Assembly (NCBI GenBank): GCA_012520995.1
Contig: JAAYNI010000008.1
Span: 1 to 54,491 of the forward strand
Origin: Candidatus Rifleibacteriota bacterium
Lineage (GTDB): Bacteria > Muiribacteriota > Ozemobacteria > Ozemobacterales > Ozemobacteraceae
Length of the DNA stretch: 54,491 nt
Reading direction: 5' to 3'
The notes below the pieces were generated by a model. It made no database searches. It was not told where the DNA came from and worked only from the letters and a program-made list of their open reading frames with translations. Positions within the stretch are counted from its first letter, which is position 1, and every line of letters begins with the position of its first letter. The translations under genes were made by a program, and so were the position numbers. This document shows, one piece after another, positions 36,618 to 45,398 of this stretch.

Positions 36618-37417
36618 AGCTTGAGCTGAAAAATCTTTACTTGGGATTTGGAAAGAAGGTTATTCTTAAAAAGCTGAATCTCCAAATGGCTACAGGCAAA
36701 TTGAATCTTATTGTCGGCAAATCAGGCAGCGGCAAGACTACTCTTCTCAACGCTATAGCTGGTCTTAATAAGCCATTGGAAGGCAATATTCTTATCGATA
36801 GGGTTAAAAGACCAGATGACCTTAAGTTCTCTTACGTCTGTCAAAACCCGGAAATACTTTTTTTCAATAAGACTGTATATGATGAAATAGCCTATGCTTT
36901 CCGTGCTAACAATGTGCCTGAAGATGCCATTTTAGAGAGAGTAAAGGAAAACATGAACTACTGGTGGCTTGACCATTCGAAGGTTGCTCAAATGGATCCT
37001 CGAGCTCTTTCAGGCGGAGAACAACGAAGAGTCGCTTTGGCGGCCTGTACCGTATATCAGCCTGGCATTATGCTTTTTGATGAACCCTTGGCTTCCCTTG
37101 ACAGCTATACAAAGGCAATTATAGTTGAGTGCATAAAAAATATTGCGAAAATGCGCCTTGTTATTGTTGTTACTCACCAGCCTGGAGCTTTTTTGGATTC
37201 AGACACCAATGTTGTACTTCTCCATAATCATGAAGCTCTTCAAATGACTGGCAACGATTTTTTGAAGTCAGCTCTGAAAAATAATTCCCTATATCCTCTG
37301 CCGGAATGGTATGCTACAGTCATGGAACCTTTTGCAGATGTGCCTAGAGAATTGCCTATGCTGAAAGCTCAAGAAGTTTTTGACTTTTTGCAAGCTATCC
37401 AACAGGGAGTTATTTGA
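36614..37417 (+). CDS. ecfA2: ECF transporter ATPase A2
   Basis: The 267-residue ABC ATPase has Walker A GKSGSGKTT, Q-loop QNPEILFFNKTVYDEIAYAF, signature LSGGEQRR and Walker B IMLFDEPLAS. It pairs with EcfA1. It overlaps both neighbours. The C-terminal region from about 215 (YPLPEWYATVMEPF) resembles the extra C-terminal segment of EcfA proteins. Confidence 0.93.
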   Translation: MKLELKNLYLGFGKKVILKKLNLQMATGKLNLIVGKSGSGKTTLLNAIAGLNKPLEGNILIDRVKRPDDLKFSYVCQNPEILFFNKTVYDEIAYAFRANNVPEDAILERVKENMNYWWLDHSKVAQMDPRALSGGEQRRVALAACTVYQPGIMLFDEPLASLDSYTKAIIVECIKNIAKMRLVIVVTHQPGAFLDSDTNVVLLHNHEALQMTGNDFLKSALKNNSLYPLPEWYATVMEPFADVPRELPMLKAQEVFDFLQAIQQGVI

Positions 37418-37419
37418 AT

Positions 37420-38187
37420 ATGTCACATCAAACCAAAACTAGCATTATTTCAGGTGTTAACCCGGTCATAAAGACTCTAGTTCTCTTTGGTATAGCCTTT
37501 CTCAGCATCGCATTCAGTTTTCATGGACCTGGCTGGGCTGTTATTTTTTCAGGCATGTTTATTCTCTTTGCCATGTCAGGGGTTACTCTTGCTGATTTTA
37601 AAGCTATTTTTGGTAAATCGCTCGTCTTTCTCTTAGTGCTGTTCCTGATTCAATCTTTTCAGTTTAATCCTCTAAAAATGGCTTTCGATAAAGGCGCAGT
37701 TGCGGTTCTTCAAGCTTTGTCTCTTATATTGGCGGCCACTTCTTATGTGATGACAACTCCAAACTCGGCTTTGCTCTATACATGGAGCCAGATACTTTTC
37801 CCTTTGAAGTTATTCAAAAAAAGAGAGCTGGAAGGACTGATTTTGATTCCTGTTCTAGCCATAAGATTTGTTCCTGAAGTTTTCAATGAATTTAACAGAA
37901 TTCGCTTTGCTCAGGCTGCAAGAGGTATTTCCTATAAGAACACTTCAATCTTGGCAAAAGCGAAAAATCTAGTTTCTATTCTTTATCCATTGATTAACCG
38001 TTCTGTAATCCGTGCTGCAGATGTAGCTCAAATTCTCTATTTGCGAGGTTTCGCATCATCAGGCCCTGCACGCACTTTCTATAAAGAGTATAAAATAGGC
38101 GTTGGCGAATTTGTTTACACTATAAGCATAGGCGTATTGTTTTTTGCAGCTTTTCAGCTTGACAGCTTTATCTTCTCTGCAGGTTAG
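37420..38187 (+). CDS. ecfT: ECF transporter transmembrane subunit EcfT
   Basis: The 255-residue membrane protein has several hydrophobic helices and two Ala/Leu-Arg-Gly coupling motifs (QAARGIS and YLRGFAS), the diagnostic EcfT contacts for the two ATPases. ATG 37420 has GGGAG 11 nt upstream; the TTG at 37414 inside the ecfA2 stop is an alternative. No S component is encoded nearby, which fits a group II (shared-module) ECF system. Confidence 0.92.
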   Translation: MSHQTKTSIISGVNPVIKTLVLFGIAFLSIAFSFHGPGWAVIFSGMFILFAMSGVTLADFKAIFGKSLVFLLVLFLIQSFQFNPLKMAFDKGAVAVLQALSLILAATSYVMTTPNSALLYTWSQILFPLKLFKKRELEGLILIPVLAIRFVPEVFNEFNRIRFAQAARGISYKNTSILAKAKNLVSILYPLINRSVIRAADVAQILYLRGFASSGPARTFYKEYKIGVGEFVYTISIGVLFFAAFQLDSFIFSAG

Positions 38188-39159
38188 TGCTTGTGCTGTG
38201 TTGCAGCTAAAACTTCCTTTTAACAGCCATCCTTGCTCTACAATAAATCATTATTGGCAGAGTTGCTGAGAACGCACCGTGATGAGTGGTGAGTGGCGCG
38301 TGTCGAGTTGAATTGTTTAGAACTCAATTGCTGAAATTGACAACAGCTTTGCCATTACTTCTCTAGTTTTTTTAAGGGTAAAATCGAGTAAAATCTTAGA
38401 CTATGCAATGAAGTAAGATTTTACTCAGGTCTCATATTCAAAGAGGTATTCAGCAAACATTGCCCAACAGTAGATTAGCGAGCTATTTGCCAGTATCTTA
38501 AAGCATTTGTTGGTTTCGGTTTTGTAGCAAACGCCGTAAGTGAAAATATTTATATTTTTACTGGGTCGCTGATTAAGAGACAGAGAGAGCAAATTTATTT
38601 GGTCGTTCTGGCGATTTATCAGAGACAGAGTAACATTAGATTCGATGGAAGATAATGTTTAGTCGTTTAGTTCTTTCTCACTGTCTTCAAATCTTCCGTA
38701 TTTTTGTATTGAAGGCAGAAAATCGAAAAAATTGTATCGCAATTTTGAGAAGCCTCAAGTATAAAAGCTGAGTAGAAAAGCTATTTTATAATCAGCTTCT
38801 TTGCTTAGGACTTAAGTAAAAACGCAGATTTTGCTTAATTTTCAGCCTTTTCGTGCCTTTCGTGTATTTCGTGGGCAAGCAAAGGTTTTTGTCCTTAATC
38901 GGTTCTTAATCTGCGTCTATCTGCGTAATCTGCGGATAGATCGGTCCTTTAAAGGTGTTTTGGCAATTCTTCCGCGTATTCTGTGTGTTCCGTGGTAGAT
39001 AAAGGTTTTGTAGTTTTGTTTCCGGGTATTTTGTTCTCGCTACTCCCTACGCCCTACACCCTAATTTAATGCTATGCTTAAAATCCCATCTGTGTTAATC
39101 TGTGTCCGTCTGTGGATAAAAAAATGTTCGAAGTGCTAGGTATAGAAAGGTGACCTTCC
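38188..39159. repeat. Repeat-rich intergenic island (972 bases)
   Basis: No gene. The island holds an inverted copy of a word found at 13655-13674 (at 38311-38330), module A copy 1 (38388-38660), a 22-nt word shared with 47288-47309 (at about 38704-38726), TTTCGTG-type words near 38850-38876, copies of the TCTGCGTAATCTGCGGAT word near 38905-38937 and 39089-39115, a CCGTGGTAGATAAAGG-type word near 38968-39003, and a short CCCTACG stretch near 39043-39062. All lie in the same orientation as in the other islands. No terminator for ecfT is evident. Confidence 0.65.
38388..38660 (+). repeat. Structured repeat module A, copy 1
   Basis: A perfect 11-bp hairpin opens it: GTAAAATCTTA (38388-38398) and TAAGATTTTAC (38414-38424). 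The body to about 38660 is nearly identical to 47500-47730. This copy has a one-base deletion and degenerate arms in the late stem. It ends with TAACATT...AATGTTT. Confidence 0.7.
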
Positions 39160-41019
39160 TTGAACTTCTTGGATTCAAACTTTTACAATAACATAAAGCA
39201 GCTTGGCAAAAATGCTGATATCATCTACTCAGCTTTGCAGACCCGTGATTTGCCGCAAAGCTATAAGGCATTGGAGAAACTCCCGCGTCTGAACCTCTAT
39301 GAAGGAAAGCCTGTAATGACCACAGTTTTTTGCGGTCCTTCAGGAGCAGGAAAAAGCACGCTCTTTAAATTGCTTACAGGACTCGATGTGCCTGCAGGCG
39401 GAGCTGTCAGACCTATGTCATATGCCTCTATGGCTGCCGTGCCTGAACAGATTGCAGATAATGTCTCTCTTGCGGAATTGTTCCCTGGGTTTGAGTTGAA
39501 AAAGCTTCAGTCACCTGATGAACTCAAAAAGCCAGATCTTGCTGATGAAGATGAAAAGGCCTCTGATACTTCCAACATTCTCTTTTATGACAGCTATAAA
39601 AGTGAGATGAAAAAGGCTGGTAACTGGCTTTGTTTAGTTGATGTGCCTGATTTTAATACCATAGAAAAGAGCAACTGGAAAAAAGCCGAACTAATGATAG
39701 AACGTGCGGATGCAGTTGTTTTTACAGTTTTTCAAGAAGCATACGCGAACAAGACGAGCTTTGATATACTCAGCAAAGTTTTGGCTCTTTCCGGCAGCAC
39801 TATTATACTCTTGACCAAACTTGAGAGCGATGACAATGAGCAGTCTGCGCTCGAAATAAGAGACGATCTCATCAAAAATATTGAGAATAATGCTGCTTTT
39901 CGCAGAAAAAGAGCTGATGGCAGAAGTCTCGCAGAATTTTTCAAAAAATCGCCTTTTTATTATAGCTGCAGATTGAGAGGAAAGACTGCAACACAGCCTG
40001 CTGAACGTTTGAAACTTGAGCATATTTTGCCTATAGAAAAAGCGCAGGATTCTTTCCAAGATGTTTTATATGGACAAGAAGCTTTAGAGACCATAAAAAG
40101 CAAAATACGCGAAACAGTAAAGATTGCAACTGACAATATAACTGATATTTGCGAGCAGGCTTCCGATGAAAGCAAATATTTAACTGAAGAGATAAATCGG
40201 GTGAATAACCAGCTGAAAAAGGCTGCAGAAAACATAGCCGGCGAAGAGTTCCCTATTTTCTTGCTTCTTTCTAAGGTTAGAGAAATGCTGGAAAAGAACA
40301 GACCGCCGTTTCTTGCAAGAGTTTTCAAGCCTGTAAATATTGTTTCTTCAGGTTTGTCTTCTCTTATAAATAACGTGAAAGAAAAGATTAACTTACGCGA
40401 TCCTGATAAGTTCAAGTCTTCTGTGCATAAAAGAGATGACTTGGAGAAAGACCGCCTCAAGAGCGAAGTGGAAAAGCTTGTAGATCTATGGCGTTCCGAT
40501 TCGGACAAGTATCCTGATATTGACGCGGAGAAGGCTAGGGGAGTTTCAGACGAAATATTGGATGCTATAGACTTGCCGCCAGTTGATGAAGCTTGGGAAG
40601 AAGAAGTCAATAAAGCCTTGGAAAAGTGGTTTGAATCAGGTGACAAGAATCTTTGGCTCTGGCTCAATGTATTTAACGATTTGGCCATATTCTTGGGCAG
40701 TGTTGTTGTTATAGGCGACATTTTTATTGACGGCGGCATAGGCACGCTTGGCATAGCTGCCGTAGTAGGTGGAAGCAGTGCTCTTGGCGGTTTTTTGACC
40801 GCTATTTTCAACAACATGGGTTTGAGTAACGAAATAAGACTGGCTCACAATGAATGGAAAAAATATAGAGCCAAAGCTTATTTAGAGCATTTGAAAAAGA
40901 ACCTTGCAGAGCCTTTGCTTTTCAAAGACAAGCTTAAGGCTCAAGAAAAACTTGCCGGCAATTTGATTGAAGAGACCTTGGCTGCTCTTGAAGAAGTGAA
41001 AGAAGGTTTGAGCATATGA
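39160..41019 (+). CDS. Dynamin-like membrane-associated GTPase (first of a pair)
   Basis: The 619-residue protein has G1 GPSGAGKST (59-67), a G3 position reading DVPDF (161-165) in place of DxxG, and G4 TKLE (219-222). A long helical, charged region (about 320-480) is followed by two hydrophobic segments near 500-555 (LAIFLGSVVVIGDIF, then a Gly-rich stretch) and a final helical tail. This is the layout of bacterial dynamin-like or YfjP-like GTPases, with a hydrophobic paddle-like region. The TTG start is supported by AAAGGTGA 6 nt upstream. It overlaps the next gene by four bases (ATGA). Bacterial dynamin-like proteins often occur as tandem pairs acting together on membranes. The specific role here is unknown. 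Confidence 0.75.
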   Translation: MNFLDSNFYNNIKQLGKNADIIYSALQTRDLPQSYKALEKLPRLNLYEGKPVMTTVFCGPSGAGKSTLFKLLTGLDVPAGGAVRPMSYASMAAVPEQIADNVSLAELFPGFELKKLQSPDELKKPDLADEDEKASDTSNILFYDSYKSEMKKAGNWLCLVDVPDFNTIEKSNWKKAELMIERADAVVFTVFQEAYANKTSFDILSKVLALSGSTIILLTKLESDDNEQSALEIRDDLIKNIENNAAFRRKRADGRSLAEFFKKSPFYYSCRLRGKTATQPAERLKLEHILPIEKAQDSFQDVLYGQEALETIKSKIRETVKIATDNITDICEQASDESKYLTEEINRVNNQLKKAAENIAGEEFPIFLLLSKVREMLEKNRPPFLARVFKPVNIVSSGLSSLINNVKEKINLRDPDKFKSSVHKRDDLEKDRLKSEVEKLVDLWRSDSDKYPDIDAEKARGVSDEILDAIDLPPVDEAWEEEVNKALEKWFESGDKNLWLWLNVFNDLAIFLGSVVVIGDIFIDGGIGTLGIAAVVGGSSALGGFLTAIFNNMGLSNEIRLAHNEWKKYRAKAYLEHLKKNLAEPLLFKDKLKAQEKLAGNLIEETLAALEEVKEGLSI

Positions 41020-42623
41020 ATCTGGATTTGTCATTTGAATTGATTCGCAGCAAATCGCAAAAGATAGCGGAACTTTGTAAACCCTTGGAGTCCAACGACT
41101 CTTTGTTCGCTTTGAGAAGGGGCTTGAATGAGGTTTCTCAAATCAGCGAGCTGGAAGAGAGACCGCTTATAATAACCTTGATGGGCGGCAGCGGAGTAGG
41201 CAAGTCTTATATTTTCAGCCGGCTTTGCGGATGCGAAAACGCAAGCCCTTCTTCTCCCTCAGTCAGAGGTTTTACCAAAGAGCTTTATATAGCTGCGAGC
41301 GAGAAAGACAGAAAGCTTCTGACTTTTAAGGCTGATAAGGCAAATTGGCTGCCAGGGCTGATTCCGAATTTGGTTCTCATAGATACCCCTGACTTGGACA
41401 GCATACATGAAAACAACTTGGCTTTGGCTGATGAAACAATCGCTAATTCAGATATTCTGGTTGCTGTTACAACGCCCGATAAAAGGGCGGATTTTATAAT
41501 TCACCGCAAAATATTGGATTGGTCTGCGAGAAAAAGATGGTTTTTTATTATGAACAAGGCCGATACTGCCGAGGATACCACGCCTGATGCTCTCAGAGCT
41601 GATTTGATAGGGCGCCTCAAAGACATGGGCTTCCAAATTAATGATTCCTCAAAAAATGCGGTGTTTGTTTTCAGTGCTAATGATGAAAAGTCGGAAGAGT
41701 TCAAAAAGTTCTCGGAAATGCTTTTCACAGGCAGGAATGTTTTACAGAATAGAATTCTTCAGCAGGAAGACATCTTAAGAAAGTATTGGCATGTCTTGAA
41801 TGCTCTTGAGCTTCAAGAAAAGATTCAAGAGCTGTATGTTTCTTTGAAAGATCGCAAAGCTAAACTTTCCGAGAAAACGAATCAAATAGAAGATCGCATA
41901 GTTTCTTCATCTTATTTTTCTTCAGTTTTATCTGATAATCTGCGCAAGGCAGTGTATAAAGAACTTGCCGACAAGACCTTGGGGTTTGTGTACCCGTATT
42001 TTGCTTTTTTGCGCTTAATGTCAGGCAAAGAAAGTCTGACTGCCCTGGATTTTATTTATTCCAAGAGTTTGACCGATTCTGCGGACATTTCAGAATGCTA
42101 TGCGGACGAAAGACGTTATCTTGAAGACAAAAGCTTGCCTGTTTCGAGCACAGGAGGCAAGGAGGTTTCCAGACAGCGTATTTCCGCCAATGTTTTCAAC
42201 GATTCTATTGCTGAGTATGCAAAAGAGATTTCACAGCGGAAGCTTTTTTCTTTCAATATTTTTGTAGCTAATCTTTTACCATTCCTGCTTTTGCTCTGGT
42301 CGCTTTATGTTCTTTTCTCTTCTTGGATTGAGAAGACTTGGCTTTCCAGCGATTTTATTTATCACACGGCTCTTTTATTGATTCTATCGACTATTCCCGG
42401 TTATTTGCGCTTGAGTAGTTACATCAAGAATAGAATCAAGGAATTTGAACCGCCTGAGACTACTATAAAGCTTGCTATGCCGGATCTTGACAGAAATATA
42501 GAGTCTTTGGAAGCCGTGGTTCGCGAGAGCTCTGAGCTTAATAAGAAGGTTAAAGAGACTCTGAATGAGATTCGAACAAAGGTGCCGCAGGGTTCTTCCG
42601 GTCTCTCTTTGCCTGCTGATTGA
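41016..42623 (+). CDS. Dynamin-like membrane GTPase (second of a pair)
   Basis: The 535-residue protein has G1 GGSGVGKS (57-64), G3 position DTPDLD (123-128) with Asp instead of the usual Gly, and G4 NKAD (180-183). A helical region follows. Two clear membrane helices (about 414-437 and 447-466) are then followed by a helical C-terminus with a heptad-like Glu/Lys pattern. It differs from its partner in size and sequence but shares the layout, so the two probably form a hetero-oligomer at the membrane. It is coupled to the first GTPase by an ATGA overlap. Another possibility is a ribosome-binding-type GTPase of the Era/EngA superclass with an added membrane anchor. Confidence 0.78.
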   Translation: MNLDLSFELIRSKSQKIAELCKPLESNDSLFALRRGLNEVSQISELEERPLIITLMGGSGVGKSYIFSRLCGCENASPSSPSVRGFTKELYIAASEKDRKLLTFKADKANWLPGLIPNLVLIDTPDLDSIHENNLALADETIANSDILVAVTTPDKRADFIIHRKILDWSARKRWFFIMNKADTAEDTTPDALRADLIGRLKDMGFQINDSSKNAVFVFSANDEKSEEFKKFSEMLFTGRNVLQNRILQQEDILRKYWHVLNALELQEKIQELYVSLKDRKAKLSEKTNQIEDRIVSSSYFSSVLSDNLRKAVYKELADKTLGFVYPYFAFLRLMSGKESLTALDFIYSKSLTDSADISECYADERRYLEDKSLPVSSTGGKEVSRQRISANVFNDSIAEYAKEISQRKLFSFNIFVANLLPFLLLLWSLYVLFSSWIEKTWLSSDFIYHTALLLILSTIPGYLRLSSYIKNRIKEFEPPETTIKLAMPDLDRNIESLEAVVRESSELNKKVKETLNEIRTKVPQGSSGLSLPAD

Positions 42624-42714
42624 TCTTTCTTGCTAGTCTTCTCTTGCTTGTGTTAAAATCTCTATGCGTATATAGAGGATAATTTTTCTGCAATTGCAAT
42701 TAAGGAGTGCTCAG

Positions 42715-43305
42715 TTGAACAAGAAATCCATTGGCGTCTTATTTTTAGCTCTGCTCGTTTGCAGCCTTGCTATGCCTTTATCAGCGGCTGATAATTTTAC
42801 AAAGCCTGTGCCCGCAGGTTTGGTCGGAATAGGAGAGAGCCTTGATGATCTTATGACCGATGTAGACCTGGATATAGGTGATGAAGCGCCTATGTTTTCT
42901 CTTCCGAATTTAGCTAGCGATAAAATGGAGTCTCTTTCTGATTATATCGGAAAGCCTATAATTCTCTTTTTCATTCAGAGCGCTTGTTATTCTTGCTTGC
43001 AAGAAGCGGTTGCAATGCAGAAATTGTATGACAAATACGGCGACAAAATCTCTGTTATAGCTGTAGGCGTTGACCTTCTTGGCAAGCCTATGCTGGTAAC
43101 TTGGGCATCGCACAACAATATCAAATATCCTGTTTTGCTGGATCCTATTTTCTCAGTTCCGGAAAAATACGGCTTTTCTTACACTCCAAGCTCAGTTATT
43201 ATCGACCAGGAAGGCAAAATAGCTTTCATGCACGCTGGTTACAAGCCTAACGATCTTCAATACTTTGAAGAGCACATCGAAAAACTGCTTTCCAAAAAGA
43301 AATAA
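42715..43305 (+). CDS. Exported thioredoxin-fold protein (TlpA/AhpC-TSA type)
   Basis: The 196-residue protein has an N-terminal signal peptide (KKSIGVLFLALLVCSLAMPLSA, cleavage likely before ADN) and a thioredoxin fold: GDEAPMFSLPNL, then ACYSCLQE with C91 and C94 as a CxxC redox pair, and the cis-Pro loop SYTPSSVII. It is expected outside the cytoplasmic membrane as a disulfide reductant or exchange protein. The TTG at 42715 has AAGGAG 8 nt upstream; the frame extends further upstream, but only this start gives a clean signal peptide. It is 91 nt after the GTPase pair. Confidence 0.85.
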   Translation: MNKKSIGVLFLALLVCSLAMPLSAADNFTKPVPAGLVGIGESLDDLMTDVDLDIGDEAPMFSLPNLASDKMESLSDYIGKPIILFFIQSACYSCLQEAVAMQKLYDKYGDKISVIAVGVDLLGKPMLVTWASHNNIKYPVLLDPIFSVPEKYGFSYTPSSVIIDQEGKIAFMHAGYKPNDLQYFEEHIEKLLSKKK

Positions 43306-43313
43306 CTCTTTCT

Positions 43314-43342
43314 AAACCACAGAATACACGGAATACACAGAA
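43314..43342. repeat. Left inverted repeat flanking the GxxExxY gene
   Basis: A 29-nt word beginning AAACCACAGAATACACGGAA. Its reverse complement matches 43832-43860 in 26 of 29 positions. Related words occur at 38968, 47785, 50235, 53339 and 54366. Confidence 0.75.
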
Positions 43343-43421
43343 GCTATTTATTTTTAAAAAGATTTGCCAGTGTTTTTACTGTTTCATTATACATTTTGTC
43401 TCCTGAAAGTGCCTTTGCAAT

Positions 43422-43817
43422 ATGGAAACACCAAGCAAAAGAAAAGAGTTTTTATTTAAAAAAGAAAGTTATCTTATTCGTGCTGCTGTTTACGAAGTTT
43501 ATCGCGAAATGGGTTGCGGATTTCTGGAACCAGTATATCAAGAGTGTTTGGAGAAAGAGTTTCGTAGGCAAAACATTCCTTTTGTAGCTCAGCCTGAACT
43601 TGAGTTGTTCTATAAACAGGAAAAGCTTCAACACATATATAAGCCGGATTTGATATGTTATGACAATATTATTATTGAGCTGAAGGCGGTTAAAGAAACG
43701 TCTGATGAGTATCGGGCACAGTTGCGTAATTATTTAAAGGCGACAGGGCTTAAGCTTGGATTCTTGGTAAACTTTGGACATTTTCCTAAAGCAACTATAG
43801 AAAGAATTGCTTATTAA
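43422..43817 (+). CDS. GxxExxY family protein
   Basis: The 131-residue protein carries the defining GCGFLEPVY motif (G-x-x-E-x-x-Y) and a PD-(D/E)xK-like core, KPDLICYDNIIIELKAVK, that suggests a nuclease-type fold. It ends with LGFLVNFG. The family is widespread, often in multiple copies per genome, and its role is unknown. It is enclosed by inverted 29-nt repeats, and no good ribosome site precedes the ATG. It separates the thioredoxin-like gene from the acidic membrane-protein gene and looks like an insertion. Signs of domestication or loss of function are absent. Confidence 0.85.
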   Translation: METPSKRKEFLFKKESYLIRAAVYEVYREMGCGFLEPVYQECLEKEFRRQNIPFVAQPELELFYKQEKLQHIYKPDLICYDNIIIELKAVKETSDEYRAQLRNYLKATGLKLGFLVNFGHFPKATIERIAY

Positions 43818-43831
43818 AATTCTAAAAAATA

Positions 43832-43860
43832 TTCCGTGTATTCTGTGTGTTCTGTGGTTT
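43832..43860. repeat. Right inverted repeat flanking the GxxExxY gene
   Basis: A 29-nt word beginning TTCCGTGTATTCTGTGTGTT, the inverse of 43314-43342 with three mismatches. It starts 15 nt after the GxxExxY stop codon. Confidence 0.75.
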
Positions 43861-43897
43861 ATAAGTTTTTTTGGTTTTAAACAGAAAGGATTCTCCT

Positions 43898-45367
43898 GTG
43901 GATAATTTCATAGACGATGATATGCTAGATTCTTTATCTGAAGATGAAGACTTTAATGATAATAAAGAATTTTCCGAACAAGCAGAAGTGCCGGAGGAGA
44001 ACTCGATAGAAGACTCTGAACTTCCTGTTTCCGCAGATTCCGATGATATTGAATCATCTGATTCTCTCCAAGAACATTCTATTGAGATTTCCTCGGAAGA
44101 ACATGATTCGGAAGACCTGACAATATCAGAAAAGCTTTCGGCAGAAGAGAATATCTCCAGCGAAGAAAACAAGCTTCATTCAAAAGACCTTTCTAAGTCA
44201 GAAAACGATGATTTGCCGGCAGAAGAAACTGCTGATATTTCACTAAATGAATCTAAACCTGAGACTGACTCTGAAAAGCAAGAAAAACAGACTGCTGAAG
44301 AATCTAAGCTTGCTTCGGTTCCATTGAAAACCAGGGTTTCTTCCTTCTTTAAACGCGTGGCTCTTTTTCTTTGCATAGCCATGCTTATAGTCTATTCCAC
44401 GCCATATTTGGTAGTTCTTGTTCAACATGGACCTAAGCCTGCTGGCAGAGCTCTTGTGCATGGCATGAAAAATGGCTTGCATCGCGTGGGTGAATATACA
44501 ATAAGAGGAGCTAAAGGCACAGTTGTGTACCTCTGGGATGGTGTGGCTCTCGGTGTTAAAGGAGTCGCAGGTTATGCTTGGACAGGTGTTAAGAAAACTG
44601 GCAATTTCATGCTGGATGCTTTGAGAGATAGCTTAGTCGGTGAAACTCATATCCCTGATGCACCGCCGGAAGAAAAGCAACCTCTTCCAGTCCCTGCTGT
44701 ATTGCCTGATGCTTTGCCGCAAAAAGACGCAGATAGCGAAATTGTTACGCCTTCCTCCGAACAGAAGCAGGAAGATAGCGAAAAGCTTCCGTTGCAGACA
44801 GTTTCCTCGGAAGATGATATTGAAACGCCCGTAAAACCCCTTGTTGAACCGGCTTTATTGCCTGAGGGGGCTGATGCAACAGACATAGGCGATGTTGGCA
44901 TGGATTATTTGCCGGAAGACTCTGATGCTATTGAGTCCGGTGAATCTTTTGCTCTTCCAACAGAAGAATCAAACGATTTTCAGAGTGATTGTTACTTTAT
45001 GGAATCAGAGGCTGATAGCGATATCCTGTTTGAGGAAACCAAAGAGCCTGTTGCTCCGACAAACAGCGACAACATAACTTTTGATGACTATCCTGAAGAG
45101 GCGCAACCTGCTGAGCCGCAAGATGAAAATATGTTTGCTGATGAAGAACCTCTAGGTTGGCAGTCTGATTCTCCGAGCAAGCTGAATCTTAAGGTTCCTC
45201 CTGCAGTTCAGTTAGACCCTTTGCCTAAGCCTTCTCAGACGGAATCTTTCTTTGATTTCGAACTTAATGAGCCTTCAGAGTTGCAAAACGCTCCTTCTGC
45301 CTCAGAATGGGATGCTATTTTTTCCAACGGTTGTGATGATGCGGAAAGCGAATCAACAGATTTTTGA
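43898..45367 (+). CDS. Acidic single-pass membrane protein of unknown function
   Basis: I do not recognise this 489-residue protein. Residues 1-145 are low-complexity, rich in Ser, Glu and Asp. One membrane helix lies at about 153-175 (ALFLCIAMLIVYSTPYLVVLV), preceded by KTR...FKR, so an N-inside, C-outside orientation is likely. Residues 188-235 form a Gly-rich repeat-like stretch (HGMKNGLHRVGEY, GAKGTVVYLWDGVALGVKG, GYAWTGVKKTG). The rest is acidic and Pro-rich, resembling a disordered extracytoplasmic tail. The GTG start has AAAGGA 7 nt upstream. Its stop lies just before the next gene's signal peptide. It may belong functionally with the GTPase pair upstream, but the GxxExxY insertion obscures the operon. 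Confidence 0.7.
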   Translation: MDNFIDDDMLDSLSEDEDFNDNKEFSEQAEVPEENSIEDSELPVSADSDDIESSDSLQEHSIEISSEEHDSEDLTISEKLSAEENISSEENKLHSKDLSKSENDDLPAEETADISLNESKPETDSEKQEKQTAEESKLASVPLKTRVSSFFKRVALFLCIAMLIVYSTPYLVVLVQHGPKPAGRALVHGMKNGLHRVGEYTIRGAKGTVVYLWDGVALGVKGVAGYAWTGVKKTGNFMLDALRDSLVGETHIPDAPPEEKQPLPVPAVLPDALPQKDADSEIVTPSSEQKQEDSEKLPLQTVSSEDDIETPVKPLVEPALLPEGADATDIGDVGMDYLPEDSDAIESGESFALPTEESNDFQSDCYFMESEADSDILFEETKEPVAPTNSDNITFDDYPEEAQPAEPQDENMFADEEPLGWQSDSPSKLNLKVPPAVQLDPLPKPSQTESFFDFELNEPSELQNAPSASEWDAIFSNGCDDAESESTDF

Positions 45368-45398
45368 ACTGCAGCGGATAACTTGCCCGCCGATTAAA

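Noticed and set aside
36614-37417. ecfA2 considered as a generic ABC ATPase of another transporter
   Set aside because: The overlap with ecfA1 and EcfT with its two Arg-Gly motifs fixes the ECF assignment.
39960-40817. 285-residue minus-strand frame opposite the first GTPase
   Set aside because: It is Ser/Leu-rich low-complexity sequence typical of an antisense shadow; the plus-strand GTPase motifs are clear.
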